Source: Flemingiibacterium sp045600005 (GTDB taxonomy: Bacteria > Bacillota > Clostridia > Oscillospirales > CAG-272). From it: a stretch of 18,649 nucleotides of DNA. The notes beneath the pieces are model-generated. The model ran no database searches. It was not told the origin of the DNA and was given only the letters and a program-made list of their open reading frames with translations. The translations under genes and the position numbers were made by a program. Shown here piece after piece: positions 8,197 through 14,858 of this stretch. The stretch is taken from positions 1 to 18,649 of the forward strand of contig JAZRXB010000292.1 in NCBI GenBank assembly GCA_045600005.1, in the 5' to 3' direction. Numbering within the stretch: the first letter of the stretch is position 1; every line of letters starts with the position of its first letter.

Positions 8197-8796
8197 TCAG
8201 ACAGATTTTTTCCATTCGAGCAGATAACGGTAATGTAAGCCGTACCGGAGCTTCGCGCCGGGCAGGAGCTTCTTTGCGGCGCGGCGGACATCCTTCATCG
8301 GCGGCAGAGAGAACGAGACGGGAACGCCGCGCTCCTCACATGGGCTGATGCGGCAGAGCCTTGAGACGACATACGACGGCAGGACGCGAAGCGCCTCGAT
8401 GAGATGATCGGCGGTGGACGACGGCTCTGCCAGTCCGACGACGATCAGCCTGCCGCCCGGCGCAAGCAGGGAGACGGCTTTTGCGAGCGCGCTTTCCGTC
8501 TCCATATGATGGAGAGAAGCGGAGAACAGCACGGCGTCGAAGGGGGCTTCCGGCGCGAAGGCTTCAAAAGGAATGCATTCAAAGCGAACGTCCGGAGACG
8601 CGCGGTTCTCACGCGCCGTGCGGATGCAGTCGGGAAACGGGTCGACGCCGACGAGGACCCGTTCCGGCGCGCGCAGATACGAAATGAGCAGACCGTCTCC
8701 GCAGCCGACGTCAAGGACCAGCCGGCAGCCGTCGGTTTTCTTTCTGATCCACGGATAATAGGCGGTGTTGTGATTCCAATAGGGAAGTTCGGACAT
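8197..8796 (-). CDS. Class I SAM-dependent methyltransferase
   Basis: The 199-residue product has a Rossmann methyltransferase fold. Motif I is VLDVGCGDG (27-35), the ribose-binding acidic residue is Asp52 in GVDPF, motif II is FDAVLFSASLHHM (86-98) and motif III is LLAPGGRLIVVG (110-121). A C-terminal part of about 75 residues (125-199) presumably covers the substrate site; the SASLHHM wording is common in UbiE/MT11 small-molecule enzymes. It is first in an operon with the heparinase-like gene, 13 bases apart. The start is supported by GAAAGG. A substrate in glycan metabolism is suggested only by the neighbour; nothing in the sequence proves it. Confidence 0.85.
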   Translation of the reverse strand: MSELPYWNHNTAYYPWIRKKTDGCRLVLDVGCGDGLLISYLRAPERVLVGVDPFPDCIRTARENRASPDVRFECIPFEAFAPEAPFDAVLFSASLHHMETESALAKAVSLLAPGGRLIVVGLAEPSSTADHLIEALRVLPSYVVSRLCRISPCEERGVPVSFSLPPMKDVRRAAKKLLPGAKLRYGLHYRYLLEWKKSV

Positions 8797-8814
8797 GATG
8801 AGACCTTTCAGACG

Positions 8815-8842
8815 AACGGCGGGGGATGATCCGCCGTTTTTT
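8815..8842. promoter_or_regulatory. GC-rich hairpin in the methyltransferase leader
   Basis: AACGGCGG (8815-8822) pairs with CCGCCGTT (8831-8838). On the plus strand the stem is followed by TTTTTT and looks like a terminator, but no plus gene precedes it. On the minus strand it lies between the promoter and the ribosome site of the methyltransferase operon. It could stop antisense transcription or structure the leader. Confidence 0.45.
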
Positions 8843-8850
8843 CATGATAG

Positions 8851-8879
8851 ATTATAGCATATTCCGTGAGCTTTGTAAA
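8851..8879 (-). promoter_or_regulatory. Promoter for the methyltransferase-heparinase operon
   Basis: Minus-strand TTTACA (8874-8879) and TATAAT (8851-8856) are 17 bases apart. It diverges from the promoter of the solute-binding protein at 8938-8967; the 58 bases between the two −35 boxes hold the GTTTCATTTT repeats. Confidence 0.72.
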
Positions 8880-8908
8880 GTGCGGAAGTCTCATCCGCGT
8901 GAGAAAGT

Positions 8909-8928
8909 GTTTCATTTTGTTTCATTTT
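8909..8928. promoter_or_regulatory. Two tandem 10-bp repeats, candidate activator site
   Basis: GTTTCATTTT occurs twice without a gap (8909-8918, 8919-8928), one helical turn apart, 9 bases before the −35 box of the solute-binding promoter and between two divergent promoters. Direct repeats in this position are typical of AraC-type activators. A related GTTTCGTTG lies at the same distance from the second solute-binding promoter. Confidence 0.5.
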
Positions 8929-8937
8929 TCAGGTCTG

Positions 8938-8967
8938 TTGACTTTTTCCGGCTTCATGTGATATACT
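8938..8967 (+). promoter_or_regulatory. Promoter for the first solute-binding protein
   Basis: TTGACT (8938-8943) and TATACT (8962-8967) are 18 bases apart. The transcript would have a leader of about 255 bases that includes the whole MITE-like element. Confidence 0.6.
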
Positions 8968-8995
8968 GAAAACAGAATAATCCCGAAATAAAATA

Positions 8996-9196
8996 TAGCC
9001 GATTGTAAAATGTCTCAAGGTAATGAACGTTATAATAAAATTCGTTTTTATGTCGGCTTTGCCGACATAAAAACACCTCTAAGGCGGGCTGGGGCGAACC
9101 CTCGAGCCGAAATTATGGGGGGAGCCGTCAAAACAAGTTTTGCCGGCAACGATAAGCGCGAGTACCGATTGTAAAACGAAGTTTTACATTCGACTA
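8996..9196. mobile_element. MITE-like 201-bp insertion with inverted ends and flanking repeats
   Basis: The stretch opens with TAGCCGATTGTAAAA (8996-9010) and closes with the inverse of TAGTCGAATGTAAAA (9182-9196), 13 of 15 matching. It is flanked by CCCGAAATAAAATA (8982-8995) and CCCGGAATAAAATA (9197-9210), 13 of 14 matching, as expected of a target duplication, although 14 bases is long for one. Inside are several perfect palindromes (for example 9044-9074) and a right-end hairpin (9166-9192) that carries a second CGATTGTAAAA copy. There is no convincing gene. It separates the promoter at 8938 from the ribosome site at 9213, so it now forms the leader of the solute-binding gene. A structured regulatory leader is the main alternative. 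Confidence 0.5.
9044..9074. repeat. Perfect 14-bp inverted repeat with TTT loop
   Basis: GTTTTTATGTCGGC (9044-9057) is followed by TTT and its exact complement (9061-9074). The T-run is inside the stem rather than after it, so it is not a standard terminator in this orientation, though a transcript of either strand would fold strongly. It is the centre of the MITE-like element. Confidence 0.75.
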
Positions 9197-9228
9197 CCCG
9201 GAATAAAATAAAAAGGAGAATATCGGAT

Positions 9229-10716
9229 ATGCTGAAACGAAAAACGGCGCTTGCGGTCCTTCTTTCCCTTCTCTGCGGCATCTTTGCTTCCTGCGGCGGT
9301 ACGCCGGCCGGAGAACCCGGCTCGGACGCGCCCGCAGACGACACGACAACCGAAGCGGAGACCTCGTCCCCCTATGCCGACAATCTTCCCGAACTGGATC
9401 TCGGCGGCGAAAAAGTCACGTTCCTGTACCGTGCCGAGAGCATCGGCGAGTTTTACGTGGAAGAAAGCAATGGCGAGATCGTCGACGACGCCGTTCACGA
9501 CAGTATGCGCGCCGTCGAGGAACGTCTGAACGCCAAAGCCGAGATCATCACGCGCGACTGCATCGCCGACCGGTCGGCTTACCGGGATCACATCGTGCAG
9601 ACCATTCAGGCGGGCGACGACGTGTACGACTGGTGCGACCTGATGGCGGACGAGCTGCGTTATATCGTCACGCTCGGCGTGCTGGCGGACCTAAAGGACG
9701 TGGATTATCTCGACTTCGATCAGCCGTGGTGGGCGAAATCGCTGGCAGAGGAAGCGACCATCGGCGGAAAGCTGTTCAGTCTGGTCGGCGACTATTCGCT
9801 CAGCTTCTTAAAGAACACCTTCTGCGTCTACTTCAACAGGACCGTCGCGGAGAACTTCGGGATCAAGGCGTCCGACCTCTATTCCTGTGTGCTGGACGGC
9901 AAATGGACGCTTGACAAAGCCATCGAGGTCTCGAAAAAGGCTGTCGCCGATCTGAACGGCGACGGGAACTATGGTCTTGAAGACAGTCTCGGCTTCGTGA
10001 TGCACGACCGCTATCACCTCTGCGGCTTCGCTACCTCGACCGATGTACGCTACTACACAAAGAACAAGAGCGGCGAATGGCAGTATTCCTTCGGAACCGA
10101 GCATGACATCGCGGCGATCGAAAAGATCAATCAGCTTTTTGTCGGCACGACGGGCAATCTGCTGAACTGGGGCACACGCACCAACACGTCCGGCGCGGTC
10201 AGCTACGCCGACTTTACCAATCAGTTTGCCAACGATAAGGTCCTGATGATCACCGCGCAGATGGACGACGCCGCTGCCGACCTGCGCGACATGAGGAACG
10301 ACTACGGTCTGCTCCCCTTCCCGAAGTACGACGAAAAGCAGGCGGACTACTACACGTCCAGCCGCACGACCCACTCGACGATGGTCATGCCGATCACCTG
10401 CTCGAATCCCGACCGCGCGGGCGCGTTCATGGAAGCGCTCGCAGCGTCCAACCATCAGTCGGTCACGCCGACCTACTTCGAGCTGGCGCTGAAGACCAAG
10501 TATTCCCGCGACAACGAGTCGGCGGTCATGTACGATCTCATTCACAACAGCCGCGTGCTGAGCTTCAGCTACATTTACGCGCAGATCGTCAAGACCTCTC
10601 CGACCGAGACCTTCCTTGCAGGCTGCAGAGATCCCGGCGATATCGCCTCGAAGCTCGCTTCGATCAAGGAAGCAAACGTCACGAGTCTTGCCGCTTACCT
10701 GAAAGAAGTTTCGTGA
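9229..10716 (+). CDS. Lipoprotein solute-binding protein (family 1), copy 1
   Basis: The 495-residue product starts with a lipoprotein signal ending FASC (Cys22), then an acidic/Thr-rich linker (about 25-50), then a periplasmic-binding-like fold of the extracellular solute-binding family 1 type, which feeds ABC sugar importers. Residues 241-252 (DLNGDGNYGLED) match a 12-residue calcium-binding loop. It shares the IVDDAVHDS, DFDQPWW and GLLPFPKYDEKQ landmarks with the next gene, so they are tandem paralogues. AAGGAG lies 10 bases before the ATG. It has its own promoter (8938) and a strong terminator after it (10743-10774). No permease or ATPase gene is in the window, so it must use an importer encoded elsewhere. 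The ligand is unknown; the heparinase-like operon beside it suggests an oligosaccharide. Confidence 0.87.
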   Translation: MLKRKTALAVLLSLLCGIFASCGGTPAGEPGSDAPADDTTTEAETSSPYADNLPELDLGGEKVTFLYRAESIGEFYVEESNGEIVDDAVHDSMRAVEERLNAKAEIITRDCIADRSAYRDHIVQTIQAGDDVYDWCDLMADELRYIVTLGVLADLKDVDYLDFDQPWWAKSLAEEATIGGKLFSLVGDYSLSFLKNTFCVYFNRTVAENFGIKASDLYSCVLDGKWTLDKAIEVSKKAVADLNGDGNYGLEDSLGFVMHDRYHLCGFATSTDVRYYTKNKSGEWQYSFGTEHDIAAIEKINQLFVGTTGNLLNWGTRTNTSGAVSYADFTNQFANDKVLMITAQMDDAAADLRDMRNDYGLLPFPKYDEKQADYYTSSRTTHSTMVMPITCSNPDRAGAFMEALAASNHQSVTPTYFELALKTKYSRDNESAVMYDLIHNSRVLSFSYIYAQIVKTSPTETFLAGCRDPGDIASKLASIKEANVTSLAAYLKEVS

Positions 10717-10742
10717 GCCGGATAATGACCGGTTTCCCATAC

Positions 10743-10774
10743 CGGGACGGACCGCACGGTCCGTCCCGTTTTTT
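10743..10774 (+). terminator. Strong rho-independent terminator after copy 1
   Basis: CGGGACGGACC (10743-10753) pairs perfectly with GGTCCGTCCCG (10758-10768) around a 4-base loop and is followed by TTTTTT. It separates the two solute-binding genes into independent units. Confidence 0.92.
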
Positions 10775-10816
10775 CGTCCGCCACGACCTCCCGCGCGTCG
10801 AAAAAACGCAGAAAAA

Positions 10817-10835
10817 CAACGAAAATGTTTCGTTG
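10817..10835. promoter_or_regulatory. Palindromic operator candidate before copy 2
   Basis: CAACGAAA-ATG-TTTCGTTG is a perfect 8+8 inverted repeat ending 9 bases before the −35 box of the second solute-binding promoter. It contains GTTTCGTT, close to the GTTTCATT repeats at 8909-8928, at nearly the same distance from the promoter. Confidence 0.5.
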
Positions 10836-10844
10836 ATAGCACCG

Positions 10845-10873
10845 TTGATTTTGCGCGGCGGATATATTACAAT
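10845..10873 (+). promoter_or_regulatory. Promoter for the second solute-binding protein
   Basis: TTGATT (10845-10850) and TACAAT (10868-10873) are 17 bases apart, about 70 bases upstream of the ATG. It lies after the terminator of copy 1, so copy 2 is expressed on its own. Confidence 0.65.
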
Positions 10874-10942
10874 GAATCTGTAAACCGGGAAAAGCCATGG
10901 CGCCCGGCGGCAGATCAGAATATCTTGAGGGAGGAAAAACGA

Positions 10943-12373
10943 ATGAAAAACAAAGCTGCACTTTCCGTCATGCTGGCGCTTCTTCTGATGGGCGAGACCA
11001 TTCTCACCGTTTCCTGCGGAGGAGACTCCGGAACGCCGTCCGGCGAAACCTCTGACGGGGCCGCGTCGGAGACCGAAGCCGTTTATGAGCTTCCGAAGGC
11101 GGACTACGGCGGAAAAACGATCAATATGTTCTTATGGGACGGCACGACCTTCGTGATGGAGGAGGAGGACGGCGACGTGCTGGACGATGCGATCTATCAT
11201 CGCAACCGCGATGTGGAGGAGTTGTACAACATCAAATTCGCCTTTCAGCTTGCGCCCGGCGGAGTGAGCGACTGGTCGAACTGGATCGGCACGCTGAACG
11301 CGAGCGTCATGTCCGGCGACGACGCGATCCAGCTGGCGGGCGGTTATGCCTACCGTCTCTCGTTCGCGTCTCTGGAGGGCGGGTTCCAGAACTACAACGA
11401 TATGCCGCAGATCGACTTCTCAAAACCGTGGTGGCCGAGCAACCTTACCGAAGCGGGCAACCTCGGCGGCGCGCTGTACATGGTCCTCGGCAATATCGAA
11501 CGGTCCTACTATGACAATACCTATATGATGGGCTTCAACAAGCGGCTTGCCGAGGAACAGAAGGTCGGCGATCTGTATCAGATGGTGCGCGACGGCAAAT
11601 GGACGACCGACGTTTTCAACACCGTCATCAAAAACAGCGGCGCGGATATCAACGGAGACAGCGTGCTGGACCTGAACGACCAATACGGCTATGTCACCGA
11701 CCTGAACATGGGCATCGACGCCTGGATCAACGCCTGCAATGTGAAGATCACCGAACGTGAAAAGGACGGAACGCCGTACCTGCCCGGACTCACCGACCAT
11801 TACGTCGAGGTCCAGGAGTGGGTCAAGAGCATGACCGAACAGCCCTATGTCTGGTATAACAGCACCTTGACCGGCATCTTCCGCGGCGGACGTGCGCTGC
11901 TCACCCGGATGATGGCGGACGGTATGATCGGTTTCCGCGACATGGAGGACGATTTCGGCGTTCTGCCTTATCCGAAGTGGGACGAAGAACAGGAGAGCTA
12001 TCAGACCTACAACTCGATCGGCAATGCGACCGGCTTTGCCGTTCCCGTCACCGCCGACGCGGACATGATGGGGACGATCATCGAAGCGCTCGCCTACCTT
12101 GGCTGGAGAGACGTTCTGCCGGAATACTATGAGAAGTCGCTGAAAGGCAAGTCCGCACGCGACGACGAGTCCGAGGAAATGCTCGACATCGTTTTTAACA
12201 ACATCCGCTACGATTTCACACAGTTCTATTCCTACGTCTTCGGCGACCAGAAGTCGCCGTCGATGCTGATGCGCATGACGCTGAAAGAAAACCGTGAGAT
12301 CGCCTCGATGTGGGCGGCGGACGAGAGCCTGTATCAGGAAACGATGAAGAAGCTCATCGAAACGCTGAAATAA
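10943..12373 (+). CDS. Lipoprotein solute-binding protein (family 1), copy 2
   Basis: The 476-residue product has a lipoprotein signal with lipobox LTVSC (Cys25) and a Ser/Thr/Glu linker (about 27-47), then a family 1 solute-binding fold. Shared landmarks with copy 1 are VLDDAIYHRNRDVEE, DFSKPWWPSNL, an IRGD-free LGNIERSYYDNTY hinge segment, and the calcium-loop-like DINGDSVLDLND (235-246). Identity to copy 1 is low by eye, so the duplication is old and the ligands may differ. The ATG at 10943 follows GGGAGG by about 7 bases; an in-frame TTG at 10925 lies upstream of that ribosome site and is unlikely. It has its own promoter and terminator. Its last codons are repeated just past the stop (12385-12405). 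Confidence 0.87.
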   Translation: MKNKAALSVMLALLLMGETILTVSCGGDSGTPSGETSDGAASETEAVYELPKADYGGKTINMFLWDGTTFVMEEEDGDVLDDAIYHRNRDVEELYNIKFAFQLAPGGVSDWSNWIGTLNASVMSGDDAIQLAGGYAYRLSFASLEGGFQNYNDMPQIDFSKPWWPSNLTEAGNLGGALYMVLGNIERSYYDNTYMMGFNKRLAEEQKVGDLYQMVRDGKWTTDVFNTVIKNSGADINGDSVLDLNDQYGYVTDLNMGIDAWINACNVKITEREKDGTPYLPGLTDHYVEVQEWVKSMTEQPYVWYNSTLTGIFRGGRALLTRMMADGMIGFRDMEDDFGVLPYPKWDEEQESYQTYNSIGNATGFAVPVTADADMMGTIIEALAYLGWRDVLPEYYEKSLKGKSARDDESEEMLDIVFNNIRYDFTQFYSYVFGDQKSPSMLMRMTLKENREIASMWAADESLYQETMKKLIETLK

Positions 12374-12405
12374 ACCACGGAAAACTCATCGAAACGCTGA
12401 AATAA
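12353..12405 (+). repeat. Tandem duplication of the 3' end of copy 2
   Basis: The last 21 bases of the gene, coding for LIETLK and the TAA (12353-12373), recur exactly at 12385-12405, offset by 32 bases. The spacer parts (ccacggaaaa and cctgcgaaaaa) are also related, so this is a 32-base tandem duplication with slight decay. The second copy is out of frame and untranslated, ending directly before the terminator. Confidence 0.85.
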
Positions 12406-12410
12406 CCTGC

Positions 12411-12446
12411 GAAAAAGCTGCGCGGACGCGCGGCTTTTTCGTTTTT
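12411..12446 (+). terminator. Rho-independent terminator after copy 2
   Basis: GAAAAAGCTGCGCG pairs with CGCGCGGCTTTTTC (one T-G wobble) around a minimal loop, followed by GTTTTTC. The stem is about 12 bp and ends the solute-binding unit before the next promoter. Confidence 0.85.
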
Positions 12447-12460
12447 CGGACGGATTTCGG

Positions 12461-12489
12461 TTGATTTCCCGCTCTTAGTGTGGTATAAT
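12461..12489 (+). promoter_or_regulatory. Promoter for the dehydrogenase-pepT unit
   Basis: TTGATT (12461-12466) and TATAAT (12484-12489) are 17 bases apart, about 31 bases upstream of the dehydrogenase start. Confidence 0.75.
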
Positions 12490-12520
12490 AGACAGAAAAA
12501 AGACCAAAGGAGTCATCCTT

Positions 12521-13474
12521 ATGAAAATCGTTGTTCTCGACGGCTTTGCCGTCAATCCCGGCGACCTTGACTGGTCGTTTTTCAGCCGCTATGGCGAATA
12601 TGAAGTCTACGACAAGACCCCCAATTCCGAATGCATCGAAAAGTGCAGAGGAGCAGAGGTCGTCTATACCAACCGCGCGCTGATCACGAAGGAGCTGCTC
12701 GACGCCTGCCCGACCGTGAAATACGTCTCCGCGCTGGGAACGGGGTACGATATGATCGACATCGAAGCCTGCCGTGCGCGCGGCGTGAAGGTCGTCAACA
12801 TTCCCGCCTATTCCACCGTGTCGGTCGCACAGCACACGGTCCATCTCCTGCTCACGCTGTTCACCGATCTTGACGGAATGCAGGATATCGTCCGCACGGG
12901 CAACTGGACGGGACAGCCGGGCTATCCGTATCAGAACGTCCGCTATACCGAGCTTGACGGTCTGACGCTCGGACTGGTCGGCTGCGGTCATATCGGCAGA
13001 CGGGTCGCCGCCATCGCGTCGGCGTTCGGTATGAGAGTGCTTGCCCACACGCCGAATCCGCACGAAAACACTGACGTGATCACCTACGTCCCGCTCGACA
13101 CGCTGCTCGCCGAAAGCGACGCGGTGTCGCTCCACTGCCCGCTGAACAGCGAAACGCGCGGGATGGTCGACAGAGCGTTCCTCGCCAAAATGAAGCCGGG
13201 CGCACGGCTCGTCAACACCGCGCGCGGCGCGATCCTGAACGAAGCCGACGTCGCCGACGCGCTGAACAGCGGACATCTCGCCGGCGCGGCGCTCGACGTG
13301 CTGGCAAACGAACCCGCGCTTCCCGCGAATCCGCTGGTGACGGCGAAAAACTGCATCATTACGCCCCACATCGCTTGGGCGAACCTCGCCTCCCGGAAAC
13401 GTCTGCTCGGCGTGATCGAGGCAAGCCTTGACAACTACGCGAAGACCGGCGTCGGACTGAACCGCATCGTTTGA
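12521..13474 (+). CDS. D-2-hydroxyacid dehydrogenase (glycerate/hydroxypyruvate type)
   Basis: The 317-residue product is the usual length of NAD(P)-dependent D-isomer 2-hydroxyacid dehydrogenases, cytoplasmic enzymes that reduce 2-oxoacids such as hydroxypyruvate or glyoxylate. The nucleotide-binding motif is GLVGCGHIG (Gly154, Gly156, Gly159). The catalytic triad is Arg235 (NTARG), Glu264 (LANEP) and His283 (TPHIAW). The end of the second Rossmann strand reads LAHTPN, with no acidic residue, so NADPH use is possible. AAAGGAG lies 8 bases before the ATG. It is 11 bases upstream of pepT and surely cotranscribed. The substrate is not settled by sequence; the N-terminal half resembles glycerate dehydrogenases more than lactate or phosphoglycerate enzymes, and it lacks an ACT domain, arguing against SerA. 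Confidence 0.88.
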   Translation: MKIVVLDGFAVNPGDLDWSFFSRYGEYEVYDKTPNSECIEKCRGAEVVYTNRALITKELLDACPTVKYVSALGTGYDMIDIEACRARGVKVVNIPAYSTVSVAQHTVHLLLTLFTDLDGMQDIVRTGNWTGQPGYPYQNVRYTELDGLTLGLVGCGHIGRRVAAIASAFGMRVLAHTPNPHENTDVITYVPLDTLLAESDAVSLHCPLNSETRGMVDRAFLAKMKPGARLVNTARGAILNEADVADALNSGHLAGAALDVLANEPALPANPLVTAKNCIITPHIAWANLASRKRLLGVIEASLDNYAKTGVGLNRIV

Positions 13475-13485
13475 GGAGGAACACC

Positions 13486-14706
13486 ATGAAAGCATATGAA
13501 AGATTACTTCGCTACGCCGTATATCCCACCGCTTCGGACGAATCCTGCGAGACCTGCCCGTCGACCGGAAAACAGCTCGTCTTTGCGAAAGCGCTCGCCG
13601 AAGAACTGCGGGAGATCGGACTGTCCGACGTGACGCTCGACGAAAACGGCTATCTGTTTGCGTCGGTCCCGGCTTCCGTCGGCTGTGAGGACGTGCCGGT
13701 CTTGGGATTCATCGCGCACATGGATGTGTCGCCGGACGTGCCGGATTCGCCGGTAAAGCCGCGGGTCGTGACCTATGAGGGCGGCGACGTCTTATTAAAT
13801 GAAGAAAAGAAGATTTATCTGCGCGCCGCAGACTATCCGGTGCTGAACCGGTATATCGGAAAAACGCTGATCGTGACCGACGGCACGACGCTGCTCGGCG
13901 CGGACGACAAGGCTGGCATTGCCGAGATCGTCACCGCCGCCGAGCGTCTGCTGACCGACCCGTCGCTTCGCCACGGAAAGATTCGCATCGGTTTTACGCC
14001 GGACGAGGAGATCGGACGGGGCGCGGACCGCTTCGACGTGTCGGCGTTCGGCGCGAAATACGCCTACACGGTCGACGGCGGCTCGTTCGGCGAGGTCGAA
14101 TACGAGACCTTCAACGCCGCGTCGCTCACCGTGACGGTCCACGGAAAGAGCATTCATCCCGGCAGCGCGAAGAACAAAATGGTGAACGCTTCGGTCGCTG
14201 CGTTTGAATATTTTTCGATGCTTCCCGCGCTCGAACGCCCGGAGCATACGTCGGGATACGAAGGCTTCTTCCATCTGACGGACATGAAGGGCGCGGTCGA
14301 GGAAGCGAAGCTGTCCCTCATCGTCCGGGACCACGACTATGAGAAACTAAAGGAACGCTGCACCTACGCGCGCCGCGCGGCAGACGAGCTGAACCGCCGG
14401 TACGGCGCGGGAACGGTCGAGGTCGATATCCGTGAAAGCTACCGCAACATGAAGGAGAAGATCCTGCCGGAGTTCCATCTGATCGAAAAAGCCCGTGAAG
14501 CGGTCGTTTCGCTTGGCGGCAAACCGTCGTCGGATCCGGTGCGCGGCGGGACCGACGGCAGCAGGCTTTCATTCATGGGTCTGCCCTGCCCGAATCTCGG
14601 GACCGGCTCGCACAACCATCACGGACGGTTCGAGTTCGCCTGCGCGGAGGAAATGGAGAAGTGCGTCGGGCTGATCGTGAAGCTGGCAGAGGTCAGCGCG
14701 GACTGA
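13486..14706 (+). CDS. pepT: Peptidase T (tripeptide aminopeptidase)
   Basis: The 406-residue product belongs to the M20 zinc family and releases the N-terminal residue of tripeptides in the cytoplasm. Active-site residues line up closely with the known PepT positions: His78 and Asp80 in IAHMD, Asp140 in LLGADDKAG, Glu174-Glu175 in FTPDEEIGRGAD, Asp197 in TVDGG, and His379 in GTGSHNHHGRFEF. The dimerisation domain with HPGSAKNKMVNA (about 204-215) and RGGTDGSRL (about 363-371) is intact. The start follows GAGGAGG by 6 bases, 11 bases after the dehydrogenase stop. Coupling with a hydroxyacid dehydrogenase suggests general nitrogen or amino-acid scavenging rather than a dedicated pathway. Confidence 0.95.
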   Translation: MKAYERLLRYAVYPTASDESCETCPSTGKQLVFAKALAEELREIGLSDVTLDENGYLFASVPASVGCEDVPVLGFIAHMDVSPDVPDSPVKPRVVTYEGGDVLLNEEKKIYLRAADYPVLNRYIGKTLIVTDGTTLLGADDKAGIAEIVTAAERLLTDPSLRHGKIRIGFTPDEEIGRGADRFDVSAFGAKYAYTVDGGSFGEVEYETFNAASLTVTVHGKSIHPGSAKNKMVNASVAAFEYFSMLPALERPEHTSGYEGFFHLTDMKGAVEEAKLSLIVRDHDYEKLKERCTYARRAADELNRRYGAGTVEVDIRESYRNMKEKILPEFHLIEKAREAVVSLGGKPSSDPVRGGTDGSRLSFMGLPCPNLGTGSHNHHGRFEFACAEEMEKCVGLIVKLAEVSAD

Positions 14707-14764
14707 AAGACCGCCGTGACGGGTGCGGATGAAAACGCCGCGTCGGGTTTCACCGGCAGAACAG

Positions 14765-14786
14765 GATCGAAAACCGGTTTTCGATC
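14765..14786. repeat. Perfect 22-nt palindrome, operator candidate
   Basis: Half-site GATCGAAAACC (14765-14775) is followed immediately by its exact complement GGTTTTCGATC. It lies between pepT and the AraC-type gene, 73 bases before the latter's start. Such a site suits a dimeric repressor; it could also act as a weak terminator hairpin, but no T-run follows. Confidence 0.65.
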
Positions 14787-14793
14787 TTAACGC

Positions 14794-14834
14794 TTTGCGT
14801 CTGTCGCTGCCGGAACGGCGGCGACAGACGCAAA
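14794..14834. promoter_or_regulatory. Long near-perfect hairpin just before the AraC-type gene
   Basis: TTTGCGTCTGTCGC (14794-14807) pairs with GCGACAGACGCAAA (14821-14834); the stem continues through a T-G wobble and GCCG/CGGC to a GAA loop, giving about 19 pairs. It ends 8 bases before the ribosome site (AAAGG, 14842-14846). With AAAACC rather than T after it, it is not a standard terminator on the plus strand; on the minus strand TTT precedes only weak T content. A translation or readthrough control element is likely. Confidence 0.55.
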
Positions 14835-14858
14835 ACCGCAGAAAGGATGGTCATCAAA

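Noticed and set aside
7080..8348. 422-codon plus-strand open frame
   Set aside because: It is the antisense shadow of the heparinase-like gene and has no ribosome site or family motif.
8968..9228. Known riboswitch in the long leader of the first solute-binding gene
   Set aside because: I could not match the stretch to a known aptamer (TPP, cobalamin, SAM, FMN, glycine and similar cores); inverted ends and flanking repeats fit an insertion better.
9048..9344. Minus-strand open frame over the MITE-like element
   Set aside because: It runs into the signal peptide region of the solute-binding gene, lacks a ribosome site and looks like no known protein.
12386..13495. 369-codon minus-strand open frame
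   Set aside because: It lies opposite the dehydrogenase gene, whose catalytic triad and promoter are clear; no motif is seen on the minus strand.
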